Below, one piece after another: positions 37,569 to 47,466 of a stretch of DNA of 64,000 nucleotides; within the stretch, counting starts at the first letter, position 1; the number at the start of each line of letters is the position of its first letter. The notes below the pieces were generated by a model. The model saw nothing but the letters and a program-made list of their open reading frames with translations. It did no database searches and was not told the origin of the DNA. Source of the DNA: Mitsuaria sp. 7 (GTDB lineage: Bacteria; Pseudomonadota; Gammaproteobacteria; Burkholderiales; Burkholderiaceae_C); the NCBI RefSeq assembly GCF_001653795.1, contig NZ_CP011514.1, forward strand, positions 4,110,279-4,174,278, in the 5' to 3' direction. The position numbers were made by a program, and so were the translations under genes.

Positions 37569-38638
37569 GATCCCCTCCTCGCCTGTCGCAGGCGCCCGAC
37601 CAGCCCGTTCGGGAAGTGGTACACGGCCAGCACGAACAGCACCCCCAGCCACAACAGCCAGCGTTCCGGCGCGATCAGCTGCGAGAGCACCGGCACGCCT
37701 TCGACGGCGGAAGCGCCGACGCGCATCAGGTCCTGCAGGTAGCTCTGCGCCAGCACGAACAGCGCGCTGCCGATCACCGCGCCGTAGATCGTGCCCATGC
37801 CGCCGATCACGACGATCAGCAGGATGTCCAGCATGATCTCGAAGGACAGCGAGGTGTCCGGCCCGTTGTAGCGCAGCCAGATCGCCAGCAAGGCACCGGC
37901 CAGCGTCGCGAAGACCGCCGCCAGCAGCGTCGACAGCGTGCGGTAGGTCACCAGCCGGTAGCCGATCGCCTCCGCGCGGAAGTCGTTGTCGCGGATGGCC
38001 TGCAGCACGCGGCCGAACGGGGAGTTGACGATGCGCAGCAGCGCGAGCACGAGTCCCACGGCGACGACGAACAACAGGTAGTAGCTCAGCAGCCGGCCGT
38101 CGATCGAGACGCCGAGCACGGGCTCCTCGAGGAATTCAGTCGACGGCGACAGCAGCTCGGGCAGCCGGAAGTTCAGGCCGTCCTCGCCGCCGGTGAAGTC
38201 GGACAGCTGCGAGGCCAGCCCCTGGAACGCCGCCGCGACGGCCAGCGTGATCATGGCGAAGAAGATCGCCTTCACGCGCAGCGAGAACAGCCCGATGACG
38301 AGCGCCAGCAGCAGCGACACGCCCAGCGCGCCGACTATGCCGACGGCGAGCGCCGTGAAGCCCGGATCCATGCGCGAACTCGCGATGGCGACCCCGTAGG
38401 CGCCGATGCCGAAGAACATCGTGTGCGCGAAGCTGACGATGCCGGTGTAGCCGAGCAGCAGGTCGTAACTGCCCACGAGCACGATGAACACGAGGATCTT
38501 GGCCGCGACGTTCAGCGCCTTGGTCCCCGGAAATACGAAGGGCGCGAGCGCCAGTCCGAACACGGTGAGCAGCAGCAGTGCCGTGAGCATGCGGCTGCGA
38601 GGGAGGTCGTGCGACAGCAGGGAGCGGATGAGCGTCAT
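37565..38638 (-). CDS. livM: Branched-chain amino-acid-type ABC transporter permease LivM
   Basis: 357 residues from ATG 38638 (a longer frame exists upstream but overlaps livH). About ten hydrophobic segments and the permease pattern GYTGIVSFAHTMFFGIGAYG. This is the second permease of a HAAT-type importer, which moves hydrophobic amino acids, amides, urea or short carboxylates; the substrate is set by the binding protein. It starts 16 bases after livH, and its stop overlaps the hydrolase GTG. Confidence 0.95.
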   Translation of the reverse strand: MTLIRSLLSHDLPRSRMLTALLLLTVFGLALAPFVFPGTKALNVAAKILVFIVLVGSYDLLLGYTGIVSFAHTMFFGIGAYGVAIASSRMDPGFTALAVGIVGALGVSLLLALVIGLFSLRVKAIFFAMITLAVAAAFQGLASQLSDFTGGEDGLNFRLPELLSPSTEFLEEPVLGVSIDGRLLSYYLLFVVAVGLVLALLRIVNSPFGRVLQAIRDNDFRAEAIGYRLVTYRTLSTLLAAVFATLAGALLAIWLRYNGPDTSLSFEIMLDILLIVVIGGMGTIYGAVIGSALFVLAQSYLQDLMRVGASAVEGVPVLSQLIAPERWLLWLGVLFVLAVYHFPNGLVGRLRQARRGS

Positions 38639-38654
38639 GAAGGCATCGCCCCTT

Positions 38655-39665
38655 TCAACGGCGCCCGACCGCATAGAGGCCTTGCGGCCGCCACAGCAGC
38701 ACGGCCACCATCAGCCCGATGTTGGAGAACAGCGCCGCCTTCGGCGCGAGGAAACCGCAGTAGTTGGCCATCAGGCCGACCAGCAGCGCGCCCACGAAGC
38801 AGCCCAGCGTCGAGCCCAGTCCGCCGATGATGATCACGATGAAGATCAGCGTGTTGACCTGGGCGCCGATCTGCGGGATCACGCTCTGCTGGTAGAGCCC
38901 CCACAGCACGCCACCCAGTCCCGCCAGGCCGGAGCCGGCGACGAACACGGCCACGAAGAGGCGCCGGATGCGGTAGCCGAGGCTCTCGACCATCTCGCGG
39001 TCCTGAACCCCGGCGCGGATCAGCAGGCCGAGCTTGGTCCGGTTGAGCAGCCACAGCAGTCCCGCGAAGACGATCAGGCCCACGACGACGGCCAGCAGCC
39101 GGAATTTCTCCACCGCCACGTCGCCGACCACGAGCGCGCCGCGCAGCGACTCCGGCGGCTGCAGCGGGATCATCTGCGCGCCCCAGACCAGCTTGATCAG
39201 TTCCTCGCCGATGATCATCCCGCCCATCGTGATCAGGATCTGCTTCAGGTGCATGCCGTAGACGGGCCGGACCAGCACGCGCTCGAAGACCAGCCCCAGC
39301 GCCGCGGCGCTGACGATGCCGGCCAATGCGGCCATGGCGACCGCGAACAGGTTGGCCGCCAACGATGGGCTCGCGACGAATCCGCCGTACGTGTTCATCG
39401 CCCCCATCACCGTCGTCGCGACGAAGGCGCCGAGCGCGATGAACACGCCGTGCCCGAAGTTCAGCACGTCCATCAGGCCGAAGATCAGCGTCAGCCCGGA
39501 GGCGATGACGAAGACGATCAGGCCCATCGCGAGGCCGGCAATCGTCAGCGTCGCCCAGCTCGACATCGAGCCGATCAGCGGCATCGCCGCCAGCGCCAGC
39601 GCGACGACCAGCAGCAGCGGGATCGCGTCGAATCGTGCCTGCGGCACCGGAGAGCTCTCGTTCAT
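38655..39665 (-). CDS. livH: Branched-chain amino-acid-type ABC transporter permease LivH
   Basis: 336 residues, polytopic, with the LivH patterns GLTLIFGLMDVLNFGHGVFI and IIIGGLGSTLGCFVGALLVG. ATG 39665 overlaps the livF stop (ATGA). It forms the transmembrane channel with LivM. The central loop IPLQPPESLRGALVVGDVAV is an ordinary variable cytoplasmic or periplasmic loop. Confidence 0.95.
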   Translation of the reverse strand: MNESSPVPQARFDAIPLLLVVALALAAMPLIGSMSSWATLTIAGLAMGLIVFVIASGLTLIFGLMDVLNFGHGVFIALGAFVATTVMGAMNTYGGFVASPSLAANLFAVAMAALAGIVSAAALGLVFERVLVRPVYGMHLKQILITMGGMIIGEELIKLVWGAQMIPLQPPESLRGALVVGDVAVEKFRLLAVVVGLIVFAGLLWLLNRTKLGLLIRAGVQDREMVESLGYRIRRLFVAVFVAGSGLAGLGGVLWGLYQQSVIPQIGAQVNTLIFIVIIIGGLGSTLGCFVGALLVGLMANYCGFLAPKAALFSNIGLMVAVLLWRPQGLYAVGRR

Positions 39666-40423
39666 TGATGGGCCGCCAGGGACAGTCCGAGCAGCCGCTG
39701 CTGCAACGCCTCATCGGCGGCCAGATCGGCCATGCGGCCGGCATGCACGACACGGCCGTCGTCCATCACGGCGACGCCGTCGCCCAGCGCCTGCGCGACC
39801 ATGAAGTTCTGCTCCACCAGCAGCACCGTCGTGCGCGCGCCGTCGCGTCCGCGCTGGATCTCCCGCAGCGCCTCGATGAGGTTGCGGATGATCGCGGGCG
39901 CCAGCCCCTTGGTGGGCTCGTCGATCAGCAGCAGCCGGCGCGGCTCGACCATTGCGCGCGCGATCGCCAGCATCTGCTTCTGCCCACCGCTCAGCTTGCC
40001 GGCCGGATACAGCCAGAACTTGCGCAGCGCCGGGAACAGCCCGAACAGCCAGTCCAGCCGCGTGGTGTCGAGATCGTCGAGCGAGCGCGCCTGTCGCGCC
40101 GCCAGCAGCAGGTTCTCGCGCACCGTCAGGTCGCCGAAGATCCCCATGTTCTCGGGCACGTAGGCGATGTCCAGCCGCGCGATCTCCGGCGTCGGCGCGG
40201 CCTGGATCTCGCGGCCGTCGAGCAGCACTCGACCCGCGCTCGCGCGCCACAGCCCCATCACCGTGCGCAGGGTCGTCGTCTTGCCGGCGCCGTTGCGGCC
40301 CAGCAGCATCGTCACTTCGCCTTCGACCACGGCCAGATCGACGCCGTGCAGGATGTGATACGCCCCGATGTGCGTGTGCACGCCGTCGAGCCGCAGGAGC
40401 GTCCTGGCCATCGTCGCGTTCAT
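39662..40423 (-). CDS. livF: ABC transporter ATP-binding protein LivF
   Basis: 253 residues. Walker A GRNGAGKTTTLRT, Q-loop, ABC signature LSGGQKQMLAIARAM, Walker B LLLIDEPTKGLAPAI and H-loop EQNFMVAQ. ATG 40423 overlaps the livG stop (ATGA). It energises import through LivHM. Confidence 0.95.
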   Translation of the reverse strand: MNATMARTLLRLDGVHTHIGAYHILHGVDLAVVEGEVTMLLGRNGAGKTTTLRTVMGLWRASAGRVLLDGREIQAAPTPEIARLDIAYVPENMGIFGDLTVRENLLLAARQARSLDDLDTTRLDWLFGLFPALRKFWLYPAGKLSGGQKQMLAIARAMVEPRRLLLIDEPTKGLAPAIIRNLIEALREIQRGRDGARTTVLLVEQNFMVAQALGDGVAVMDDGRVVHAGRMADLAADEALQQRLLGLSLAAHQ

Positions 40424-41175
40424 GCGGCCTCCGGTATTGCGAGCCCCAGGTAGGCGTTCTGCACGACCGGCGAAGCGATCACCGCTTCGGGTTCGCCGTC
40501 CGCGACCAGTTGCCCGTTGTGCAGCACGACGATGCGATCGGCCAGTTCCCGCACCACGTCCATCTTGTGCTCGACCAGCAGGATCGTGTGCGTGCCCTCC
40601 GTCTTCAGCGCACGGATCAGGTCGAGGATCACCGGCACCTCGTCGACGCTCATGCCTGCGGTCGGTTCGTCGAACAGGTAGACCTTGGGCTTGAGCGCCA
40701 TCAGCATCGCGACCTCCAGCTTGCGCTGATCACCGTGCGGCAGGCTCGCGGCCGGCGCGTCGACGCGATGACCGAGCCGCACGCGCTCGACGATCGCGCG
40801 CGCCTCCTCGAGCAGCTCGCGATGGTTCAGCCACACGGAGAGCATCCGCAGCCCCTCCCCCCGCCGCGATTGCACGGCCAGTCGCACGTTCTCCAGCACG
40901 CTCAGGCTTGGGAACAGCTGCGTCAGCTGGAAGGCGCGTCCCAGTCCGCGCCGCGTGCGCAGCGGCGCGGCCAGACGCGTCAGGTCTTCGCCGTCGAGCA
41001 GCACCCGACCCGCGCTCGCGCCGAGCTGTCCGGAGATCAGGTTGAAGTAGGTCGTCTTGCCGGCGCCGTTGGGCCCGACGATGGCCGTCAGCGTGCCCGG
41101 ATGGAAGCTGCAGCTGACGCGGTCGACGGCCGTGTGGCCGCCGAACCGGATGGTGAGGTCGCGGGTCTCGAGCAT
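40420..41175 (-). CDS. livG: ABC transporter ATP-binding protein LivG
   Basis: 251 residues from ATG 41175. Walker A GPNGAGKTTYFNLI, signature region SLPHGDQRKLEVAM (the LPxGxQ form usual in LivG), Walker B YLFDEPTAGM and EHKMDVV. The ATG shares a base with the stop of the depolymerase gene (TGATG), so the transporter ATPase is translationally coupled to that enzyme. Confidence 0.94.
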   Translation of the reverse strand: MLETRDLTIRFGGHTAVDRVSCSFHPGTLTAIVGPNGAGKTTYFNLISGQLGASAGRVLLDGEDLTRLAAPLRTRRGLGRAFQLTQLFPSLSVLENVRLAVQSRRGEGLRMLSVWLNHRELLEEARAIVERVRLGHRVDAPAASLPHGDQRKLEVAMLMALKPKVYLFDEPTAGMSVDEVPVILDLIRALKTEGTHTILLVEHKMDVVRELADRIVVLHNGQLVADGEPEAVIASPVVQNAYLGLAIPEAA

Positions 41176-42455
41176 CAGGGACAGGTGCCGATCACGTAGT
41201 AGTTGGGCGCGGTCTGCTTCAGCGTCGTGGTGACGAAGATGTTCCACAGTCCCATCGACTGGTTGGAGCCGTTGGCATAGGTGATGCCGTACAGCGCGTA
41301 GGCGCGGCCGGAGACCGAGTGGGTGTAGTTGGACGCGGTGAAGCAGGTCGCGGGCGTGCCCGGATCACCAGGGTTGCCGGGGTCGCCCGGGTTGCCCGTC
41401 GTTCCGCCGGAAACCTTGTCCACCATCGCCTTGAGCGCCGCGATCTGCGTGCCAGCCTTCTGCGCGAAGTTCGAGCCGTACCAGCCGACCCAGTCCCAGC
41501 AGCCGTTCGGGTTGGGGAGCAGGCCGCTGGCCGCGGTCGAGCGCGAGGTGCTGTCGACCTTCGTCTGCGGGAACAGCACGACGATGTTGTTGGTGTCGGC
41601 CCAGCGCGAGAAGCCGGTGTTCCGCACGAACTTGTCGCCGATGGTCGCGTAGTTCTGCTGGCAGCCGTGCAGCGCGACATGCAGCTTGCAGACCTGTCCG
41701 GCCGCGCAGTTGGCCGGCACGTAGGCCCAGCCGGTCGCCGCGAGTCCGGGGTTGGTGCTGAACGCGGTCTGGTCGAACTCGATGTAGTTGGCCGCGGCGG
41801 GGCTGTTGTTGCGCGCGCTCAAGCTGCCGTAGAGCTTGGTGAGCACCGCCTTCGCGCCGTCGTAGCCGCAGTTGGCGATGTAGGGCGACGCGCTGCTGCC
41901 GCAGCTGTTGTTGCCGGTGGCGTCGAAGTCGGTGGGCAGCACGTGGGCGGTGCCGCTGCGCTGGACGTATTCCAGGTTGGCGGCCGTGACGCCGTTGTTG
42001 AGGTACTGCGTCTGTACCGCGTTCATCGGGTTGGGACCGACGGTCGTATCGCTCAGGCCGACGAACAGGAACACCTTCTGCGACGCGACATTGCTCTTGG
42101 CGTCGATCGCCGTGCCGCTCCAGTTGTTGAGGTCGGCCTGCATCGTGTTCAGCGCGGACGACGAGATCGTCGCGTTGTACATGCAGGCGGTGTAGTTGCT
42201 GTGGCCGGCGCAGTTGTAAGGCCCAGCGGCGAAGACGCCGACGCCCTTGAACGTCGATGAATGCGCGTATCCGAGCTGGTTGGCCATGAAGCCCCCCGAC
42301 GACAGGCCCGAGACCGTGATCTGGGTCTTGTCGATGTTGAGCGAGGGCAATGGCACCGCGGCGTGGGCCAAGCCCATCGACAGCAACGACGCCGCAGTCG
42401 CGGCGGCGGCAACGAAACGATGGATCGCGGAACTTCTGACAACGGATGACTTCAT
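41175..42455 (-). CDS. Secreted polyhydroxybutyrate depolymerase-type esterase (type 2 catalytic domain)
   Basis: 426 residues. Signal peptide (FVAAAATAASLLSMGLAHA). The lipase box GLSSGGFMANQLGYA lies near residue 50, at the N-terminal position typical of short-chain-length PHB depolymerases of catalytic type 2; a likely oxyanion/His region is VALHGCQQNY, and several Cys pairs suit an extracellular enzyme. A flexible NPGDPGNPGDPGTP linker precedes a C-terminal ~55-residue domain (CFTASNYTHSVSGRAYALYG), presumably for substrate binding. RBS AAGGAGGT is six bases before the ATG. It is unusual to find it inside a LIV-type transporter operon. Other polyesters or esters are possible substrates. 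Confidence 0.88.
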   Translation of the reverse strand: MKSSVVRSSAIHRFVAAAATAASLLSMGLAHAAVPLPSLNIDKTQITVSGLSSGGFMANQLGYAHSSTFKGVGVFAAGPYNCAGHSNYTACMYNATISSSALNTMQADLNNWSGTAIDAKSNVASQKVFLFVGLSDTTVGPNPMNAVQTQYLNNGVTAANLEYVQRSGTAHVLPTDFDATGNNSCGSSASPYIANCGYDGAKAVLTKLYGSLSARNNSPAAANYIEFDQTAFSTNPGLAATGWAYVPANCAAGQVCKLHVALHGCQQNYATIGDKFVRNTGFSRWADTNNIVVLFPQTKVDSTSRSTAASGLLPNPNGCWDWVGWYGSNFAQKAGTQIAALKAMVDKVSGGTTGNPGDPGNPGDPGTPATCFTASNYTHSVSGRAYALYGITYANGSNQSMGLWNIFVTTTLKQTAPNYYVIGTCP

Positions 42456-42494
42456 GGGAAACCTCCTTGATGTCGACGGACCTTCAACGCGTGA

Positions 42495-42536
42495 CGCTCG
42501 GCGCTCAGCGCTCAGCGCTCAGCGCTCAGTGCTCAG
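42495..42536. repeat. Heptanucleotide tandem repeat, six copies of CGCTCAG
   Basis: Six consecutive seven-base units: CGCTCGG, four CGCTCAG and TGCTCAG, then a partial CGCTT. The array begins at the binding-protein stop codon (TGA is within the unit on the minus strand) and fills half of the 77-base gap before the depolymerase gene. Copy-number change would alter intergenic spacing and mRNA structure but not the binding protein itself. Confidence 0.85.
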
Positions 42537-43735
42537 CGCTTGTTGCGGATCGGAATGTTCATTTCCTCGGGCTTGATCTCGCGCACCAGCTCGGGCACGC
42601 CCCAGGCGAAGGCCGGATCCACCTTGATCTTGAAGTGGTACATCGACTGCATCGCCTGGTGGTCCTCGGGCCGGAAGGTCATGCGGCCCTTGGGCGTCTC
42701 GAAGCTCATGCCTTCCATGGCCTTGATGAGCTTGTTGGTGTTCGTGTCGCCGCTGGTCTTCTTGAGCGCCTCGACGACCGCGATCGCCGCGCTCATGCCG
42801 CCGGCGGTGAAGAAGTCGGGCGGCGCCTTGAACTGCTTGTAGTGGTTGGCGACCAGCCACTCGTTGACCGGATTCTTCGGGATGCCGAAGTAGTAGTAGG
42901 TCGCGCCCTCCATGCCGGGCAGCGCCTTGTACGCGGCCATCGCGGGCAGGATGTTCCCGCCGGTGGCGATCTCGATGCCGTAGCGCTTGAGGTCGAGGTC
43001 GGCGATCTTGAACGGGTTCCCCGCACCGGCCCAGATGATGAAGATCACCTTTCGGCCAGGTTGGTCCTTGAGCCGGTCGATGAGCCGCTGCGCGCCAGCG
43101 GTGAAGTCGGTCGTGGTCGTCGGCAGGTACTCCTCATGCACGACCTTGGCCTTCTTGATCGCGTCCTTGAAGGCCTTCACGCCGTCGCGGCCGAAGGCGT
43201 AGTCCTGCGCCAGCGTCGCGATCACCGTGCCCGGCTTGTCGAGCGCCACCGCGTTGGAGATCGCATCCTGCGAGCTGTTGCGCCCGGTCCGGAAGATATA
43301 CCTGTTCCACTTGTCGCCCGTGATCGAATCAGCGACGGCGGGCTCGACGAGCAGGATCTTCTTGTATTCCTCGGCCACCGGCAGCAACGCGAGCGCGACC
43401 CCCGACGAGGACGGGCCCACGGCGATGTCCGCCTTGTCGTCGCCGTAGGCTGCGGCCAGCAGGCTCTTGCCGACGTCGGGCTTGCCCTGGTCGTCCTTCT
43501 CGATGACGACGAGCTTGCGGCCCGCCACGGTCATCGTGCCGCCGGTCGCGTAGTCCAGGCCCATCAGGAAACCGGTCTGCGTCTGCTTGCCGTAGGCCTC
43601 GAGCGGGCCGGTGCGGCTGTAGACGTGGGCAATGCGGATCTCCTTGCCTTGGGCGAGCGCCGGAGTGCTCGTGCTCAAGACGGCGGACAGCGCCAGCACC
43701 GCGCCGGTCGCGGCGCGGAAGAAGCCATGGGTCAT
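42533..43735 (-). CDS. ABC transporter substrate-binding protein (LivK/HAAT family)
   Basis: 400 residues from ATG 43735; AGGAG is nine bases upstream. Signal peptide ATGAVLALSAVLSTS with ALAQ site. The periplasmic type-I fold is clear (IRIAHVYSRTGPLEAYGKQT, VAVIG-like strands, FAGD-like DYAFGRDGVKAFKD). It feeds LivHMGF. Ligand residues differ enough among the family that the substrate cannot be read; with a depolymerase-type esterase next door, a hydroxyacid or oligomer ligand is plausible but inferred. Confidence 0.93.
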   Translation of the reverse strand: MTHGFFRAATGAVLALSAVLSTSTPALAQGKEIRIAHVYSRTGPLEAYGKQTQTGFLMGLDYATGGTMTVAGRKLVVIEKDDQGKPDVGKSLLAAAYGDDKADIAVGPSSSGVALALLPVAEEYKKILLVEPAVADSITGDKWNRYIFRTGRNSSQDAISNAVALDKPGTVIATLAQDYAFGRDGVKAFKDAIKKAKVVHEEYLPTTTTDFTAGAQRLIDRLKDQPGRKVIFIIWAGAGNPFKIADLDLKRYGIEIATGGNILPAMAAYKALPGMEGATYYYFGIPKNPVNEWLVANHYKQFKAPPDFFTAGGMSAAIAVVEALKKTSGDTNTNKLIKAMEGMSFETPKGRMTFRPEDHQAMQSMYHFKIKVDPAFAWGVPELVREIKPEEMNIPIRNKR

Positions 43736-43830
43736 GGAACTTGTCTCCTGTGGGCGGACCGGTCGTGTGCCGGCCTCGGCCCGTTCAGTCGCAAGGTCCG
43801 TGCCGATGGCGTCCCGCCCTGAAAGCGACA

Positions 43831-43861
43831 ACGCCGCTGTCCGGAATCCGGGCAGCGGCGT
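43831..43861. terminator. Hairpin between chemoreceptor and transporter operon
   Basis: ACGCCGCTG / CAGCGGCGT, nine perfect pairs, a T/G pair, then CCGG-AAT-CCGG. Lies in the 188-base gap upstream of the transporter operon and downstream of the minus-strand chemoreceptor, so it can end that transcript. Confidence 0.7.
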
Positions 43862-43880
43862 GTGATTGCCGAGGAAACAG

Positions 43881-43915
43881 TGTCTGGAAACCGGTCAGTG
43901 TCCGGAGTCCAGACA
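43881..43915. repeat. Second hairpin and diverged copy of the preceding arm
   Basis: TGTCTGGA / TCCAGACA pair (eight bases) around a 19-base loop. The segment 43900-43922 (GTCCGGAGTCCAGACAGCGG...) is a diverged direct copy of 43839-43861, differing at only a few bases, so the two hairpins share a repeated arm. It lies immediately after the chemoreceptor stop on the minus strand. Confidence 0.6.
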
Positions 43916-43923
43916 GCGGCGTC

Positions 43924-45549
43924 TCAGGTGCGGAAGGTCGCCACGTGTTCGTTGAGCAGGCGGGCCTGCTGCTGCAGCGACTCGGCGGCGGCGGCCGTCT
44001 CCTCGACCAGCGCCGCGTTCTGCTGCGTCATGTCGTCCAGATGCTTCACGGCCTGGTTGATCTGCGCGAGTCCGTCGGACTGGCCCGCGCTCGACTGGCT
44101 GATCTCCGCGACCGTGCCGCTGACCTGCTGCACCGATTGCAGGATCTGACCCATCGCCTCGCCGGCGCGGCCGACCTGAGCGCCGCCCGCATCCACACGC
44201 GTGACCGAGTCGTTGATCAGCGCCTTGATCTCCTTGGCCGCGTTGGCGCTGCGTTGCGCGAGCGCGCGCACCTCCGAGGCGACGACCGCGAAGCCGCGTC
44301 CCTGCTCGCCCGCGCGCGCCGCCTCGACGGCCGCATTCAGCGCGAGGATGTTGGTCTGGAAGGCCACGCCGTCGATGACCGAGATGATGTCGGCGATCTT
44401 GCGGCTGGCGCCGGCGATGCCGTCCATGGTCTGCACGACCTCGCCCATCACGTCGGCGCCGAGCTTGGCGCGGTCGGCGGCGCCGATGGCCAGCTGATTC
44501 GTCTGGTGCGCGGCCTGCGCGGAGTGCGTGACCTGCTGCGTGAGCTCATGCATCGACGCCGCCGTCTGCTGCAGGCTGGAGGCCGCCTGCTCGCTGCGTT
44601 GCGACAGGTCCTGGCTGCCCATCGCGACCTCGCGTGACGCATGCTGGATGGAGTCCGTGGCGTCGCGGATCGCGCGCACCAGATCGCTGAGGCGTCCCTG
44701 CATCGCGGCGACCTGCGTCAGCACCTGGCCGATCTCGTCGTTGCCCACGCTCTCCGTGCCGAGCGCCTGCGCGCGCAGATCGCCGTTGGCCACGGCCTCG
44801 ACGACTTCGCGCATCTGGTTCAGGCGGCGCTTCAGGCCGCGCGCGAACCATTCGACCGCGATCAGCGCGGCGATGCCGAAGACGATCACCAGCGCCAGCG
44901 CGACGGTCGCGTCGCGGCGGGCGATTCCGGACACGTCATCGATGTAGACCCCCGAGCCGATCACCCAGCCCCACGGCTTGAAGCCGGCGACGTAGGAACG
45001 CTTCGGCTCCGGATCCTTGGCGCCGGGCTTGGGCCACAGGTAGTCGACGAAACCGCTGCCCTGCGCCTTGACCGTGTCGACGAAGGCGACGAACAGCTTC
45101 AGGCCGTTCGGATCCTTGTTGCCGGACAGGTCCTTGTCGTTGAGCTCCGGCTTGATCGGGTGCATGACCATCTTGGGCGTCATGTCGTTGATCCAGATGT
45201 ACTCGTTGCCCGAGTACCGGATCTTGCCGATCTCGGCGGCGGCCTGCTTCTTCGCGTCGGCCTCGGTGAGACCACCCGCGCCGATGCGGTCGAAATGGCG
45301 CTTGGCGATCTGCTCGGCGTTCTTCACCTGCTCGACCGTCGTGATCATCTTGACGTCCAGCAGGCTCGTCGCGGAGCGGTGGCTCAGCCACATCACCAGC
45401 ACGACGAAACCGACCACCGCGGCCAGCACCGCGACGCGCAGCTTGGTGGCCAGTGTCCAGGCGCGAGGGGCCGCGCCCTTCGCTGTCGTCCTGGCGCCGG
45501 AAGGCGCGTCCGCGTGAAAGCCGGTCGCAGTCGTGGTGAGCGTGTTCAT
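43924..45549 (-). CDS. Methyl-accepting chemotaxis protein with single-Cache sensor
   Basis: 541 residues from ATG 45549 (AGGAGAC upstream). First membrane segment [15 protein letters not shown] near residue 38, periplasmic sCache_2-type domain ([38 protein letters not shown]-like), second membrane segment [22 protein letters not shown], then the methyl-accepting coiled coil with hairpin tip [20 protein letters not shown]. Such receptors bind small organic acids. No CheR-tether pentapeptide at the C-terminus (ATFRT). It neighbours the transporter operon, and taste for its substrate is possible but unproven. Confidence 0.93.
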   Translation of the reverse strand: MNTLTTTATGFHADAPSGARTTAKGAAPRAWTLATKLRVAVLAAVVGFVVLVMWLSHRSATSLLDVKMITTVEQVKNAEQIAKRHFDRIGAGGLTEADAKKQAAAEIGKIRYSGNEYIWINDMTPKMVMHPIKPELNDKDLSGNKDPNGLKLFVAFVDTVKAQGSGFVDYLWPKPGAKDPEPKRSYVAGFKPWGWVIGSGVYIDDVSGIARRDATVALALVIVFGIAALIAVEWFARGLKRRLNQMREVVEAVANGDLRAQALGTESVGNDEIGQVLTQVAAMQGRLSDLVRAIRDATDSIQHASREVAMGSQDLSQRSEQAASSLQQTAASMHELTQQVTHSAQAAHQTNQLAIGAADRAKLGADVMGEVVQTMDGIAGASRKIADIISVIDGVAFQTNILALNAAVEAARAGEQGRGFAVVASEVRALAQRSANAAKEIKALINDSVTRVDAGGAQVGRAGEAMGQILQSVQQVSGTVAEISQSSAGQSDGLAQINQAVKHLDDMTQQNAALVEETAAAAESLQQQARLLNEHVATFRT

Positions 45550-45711
45550 GAAGTCTCCTGGGCGGGCCGGTCCATCCGGTCCTCGTCGTCTGCCCTTGAC
45601 CTCGAATATGCGCATGTCGCACGGGGCACGACAAGCCCCCCGAACCCTCGAAGAAGCCCATGAACACGGGCCAAACGTGACGATGTGGTGTCACCCCCGC
45701 TGCCGTACGCG

Positions 45712-47181
<1,470 letters not shown>

Positions 47182-47466
47182 GGCTTGTCTCCTGGGCAGT
47201 CATCCCGGGCCTGCCCATCGCGGCCCGGACGGGTGTCCGAGGTCGGGCTGCCGCCGCGCGGCGCCGCCCCGGATCTGGTGCGGACCAATGTAGCAGCCGG
47301 TCCGCCGGTGCGAGGGCCGTCCCGGGAGGCGGACGCCCTGGGGAATCCCCGAGGCGACCATCGAGCCGCGCGCGAGGCTATCCAGCTATAAACCGCCGCA
47401 CGACTCCGTTTTTTCCCCACCTTGCCCACCGACACCGCGGCCCGCAGAGGCCCACAGGAGACACGC

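Noticed and set aside
42495..42536. Short tandem repeats as a CRISPR array
   Set aside because: The units are seven bases with no spacers and no cas genes are present.
47182..47466. Sigma-54 -24/-12 promoter for the Bug-matB pair
   Set aside because: GG-N10-GC spacings occur by chance in this GC-rich stretch, but none matches the TGGCAC/TTGC consensus; only a weak TATAAA at 47387 was seen.
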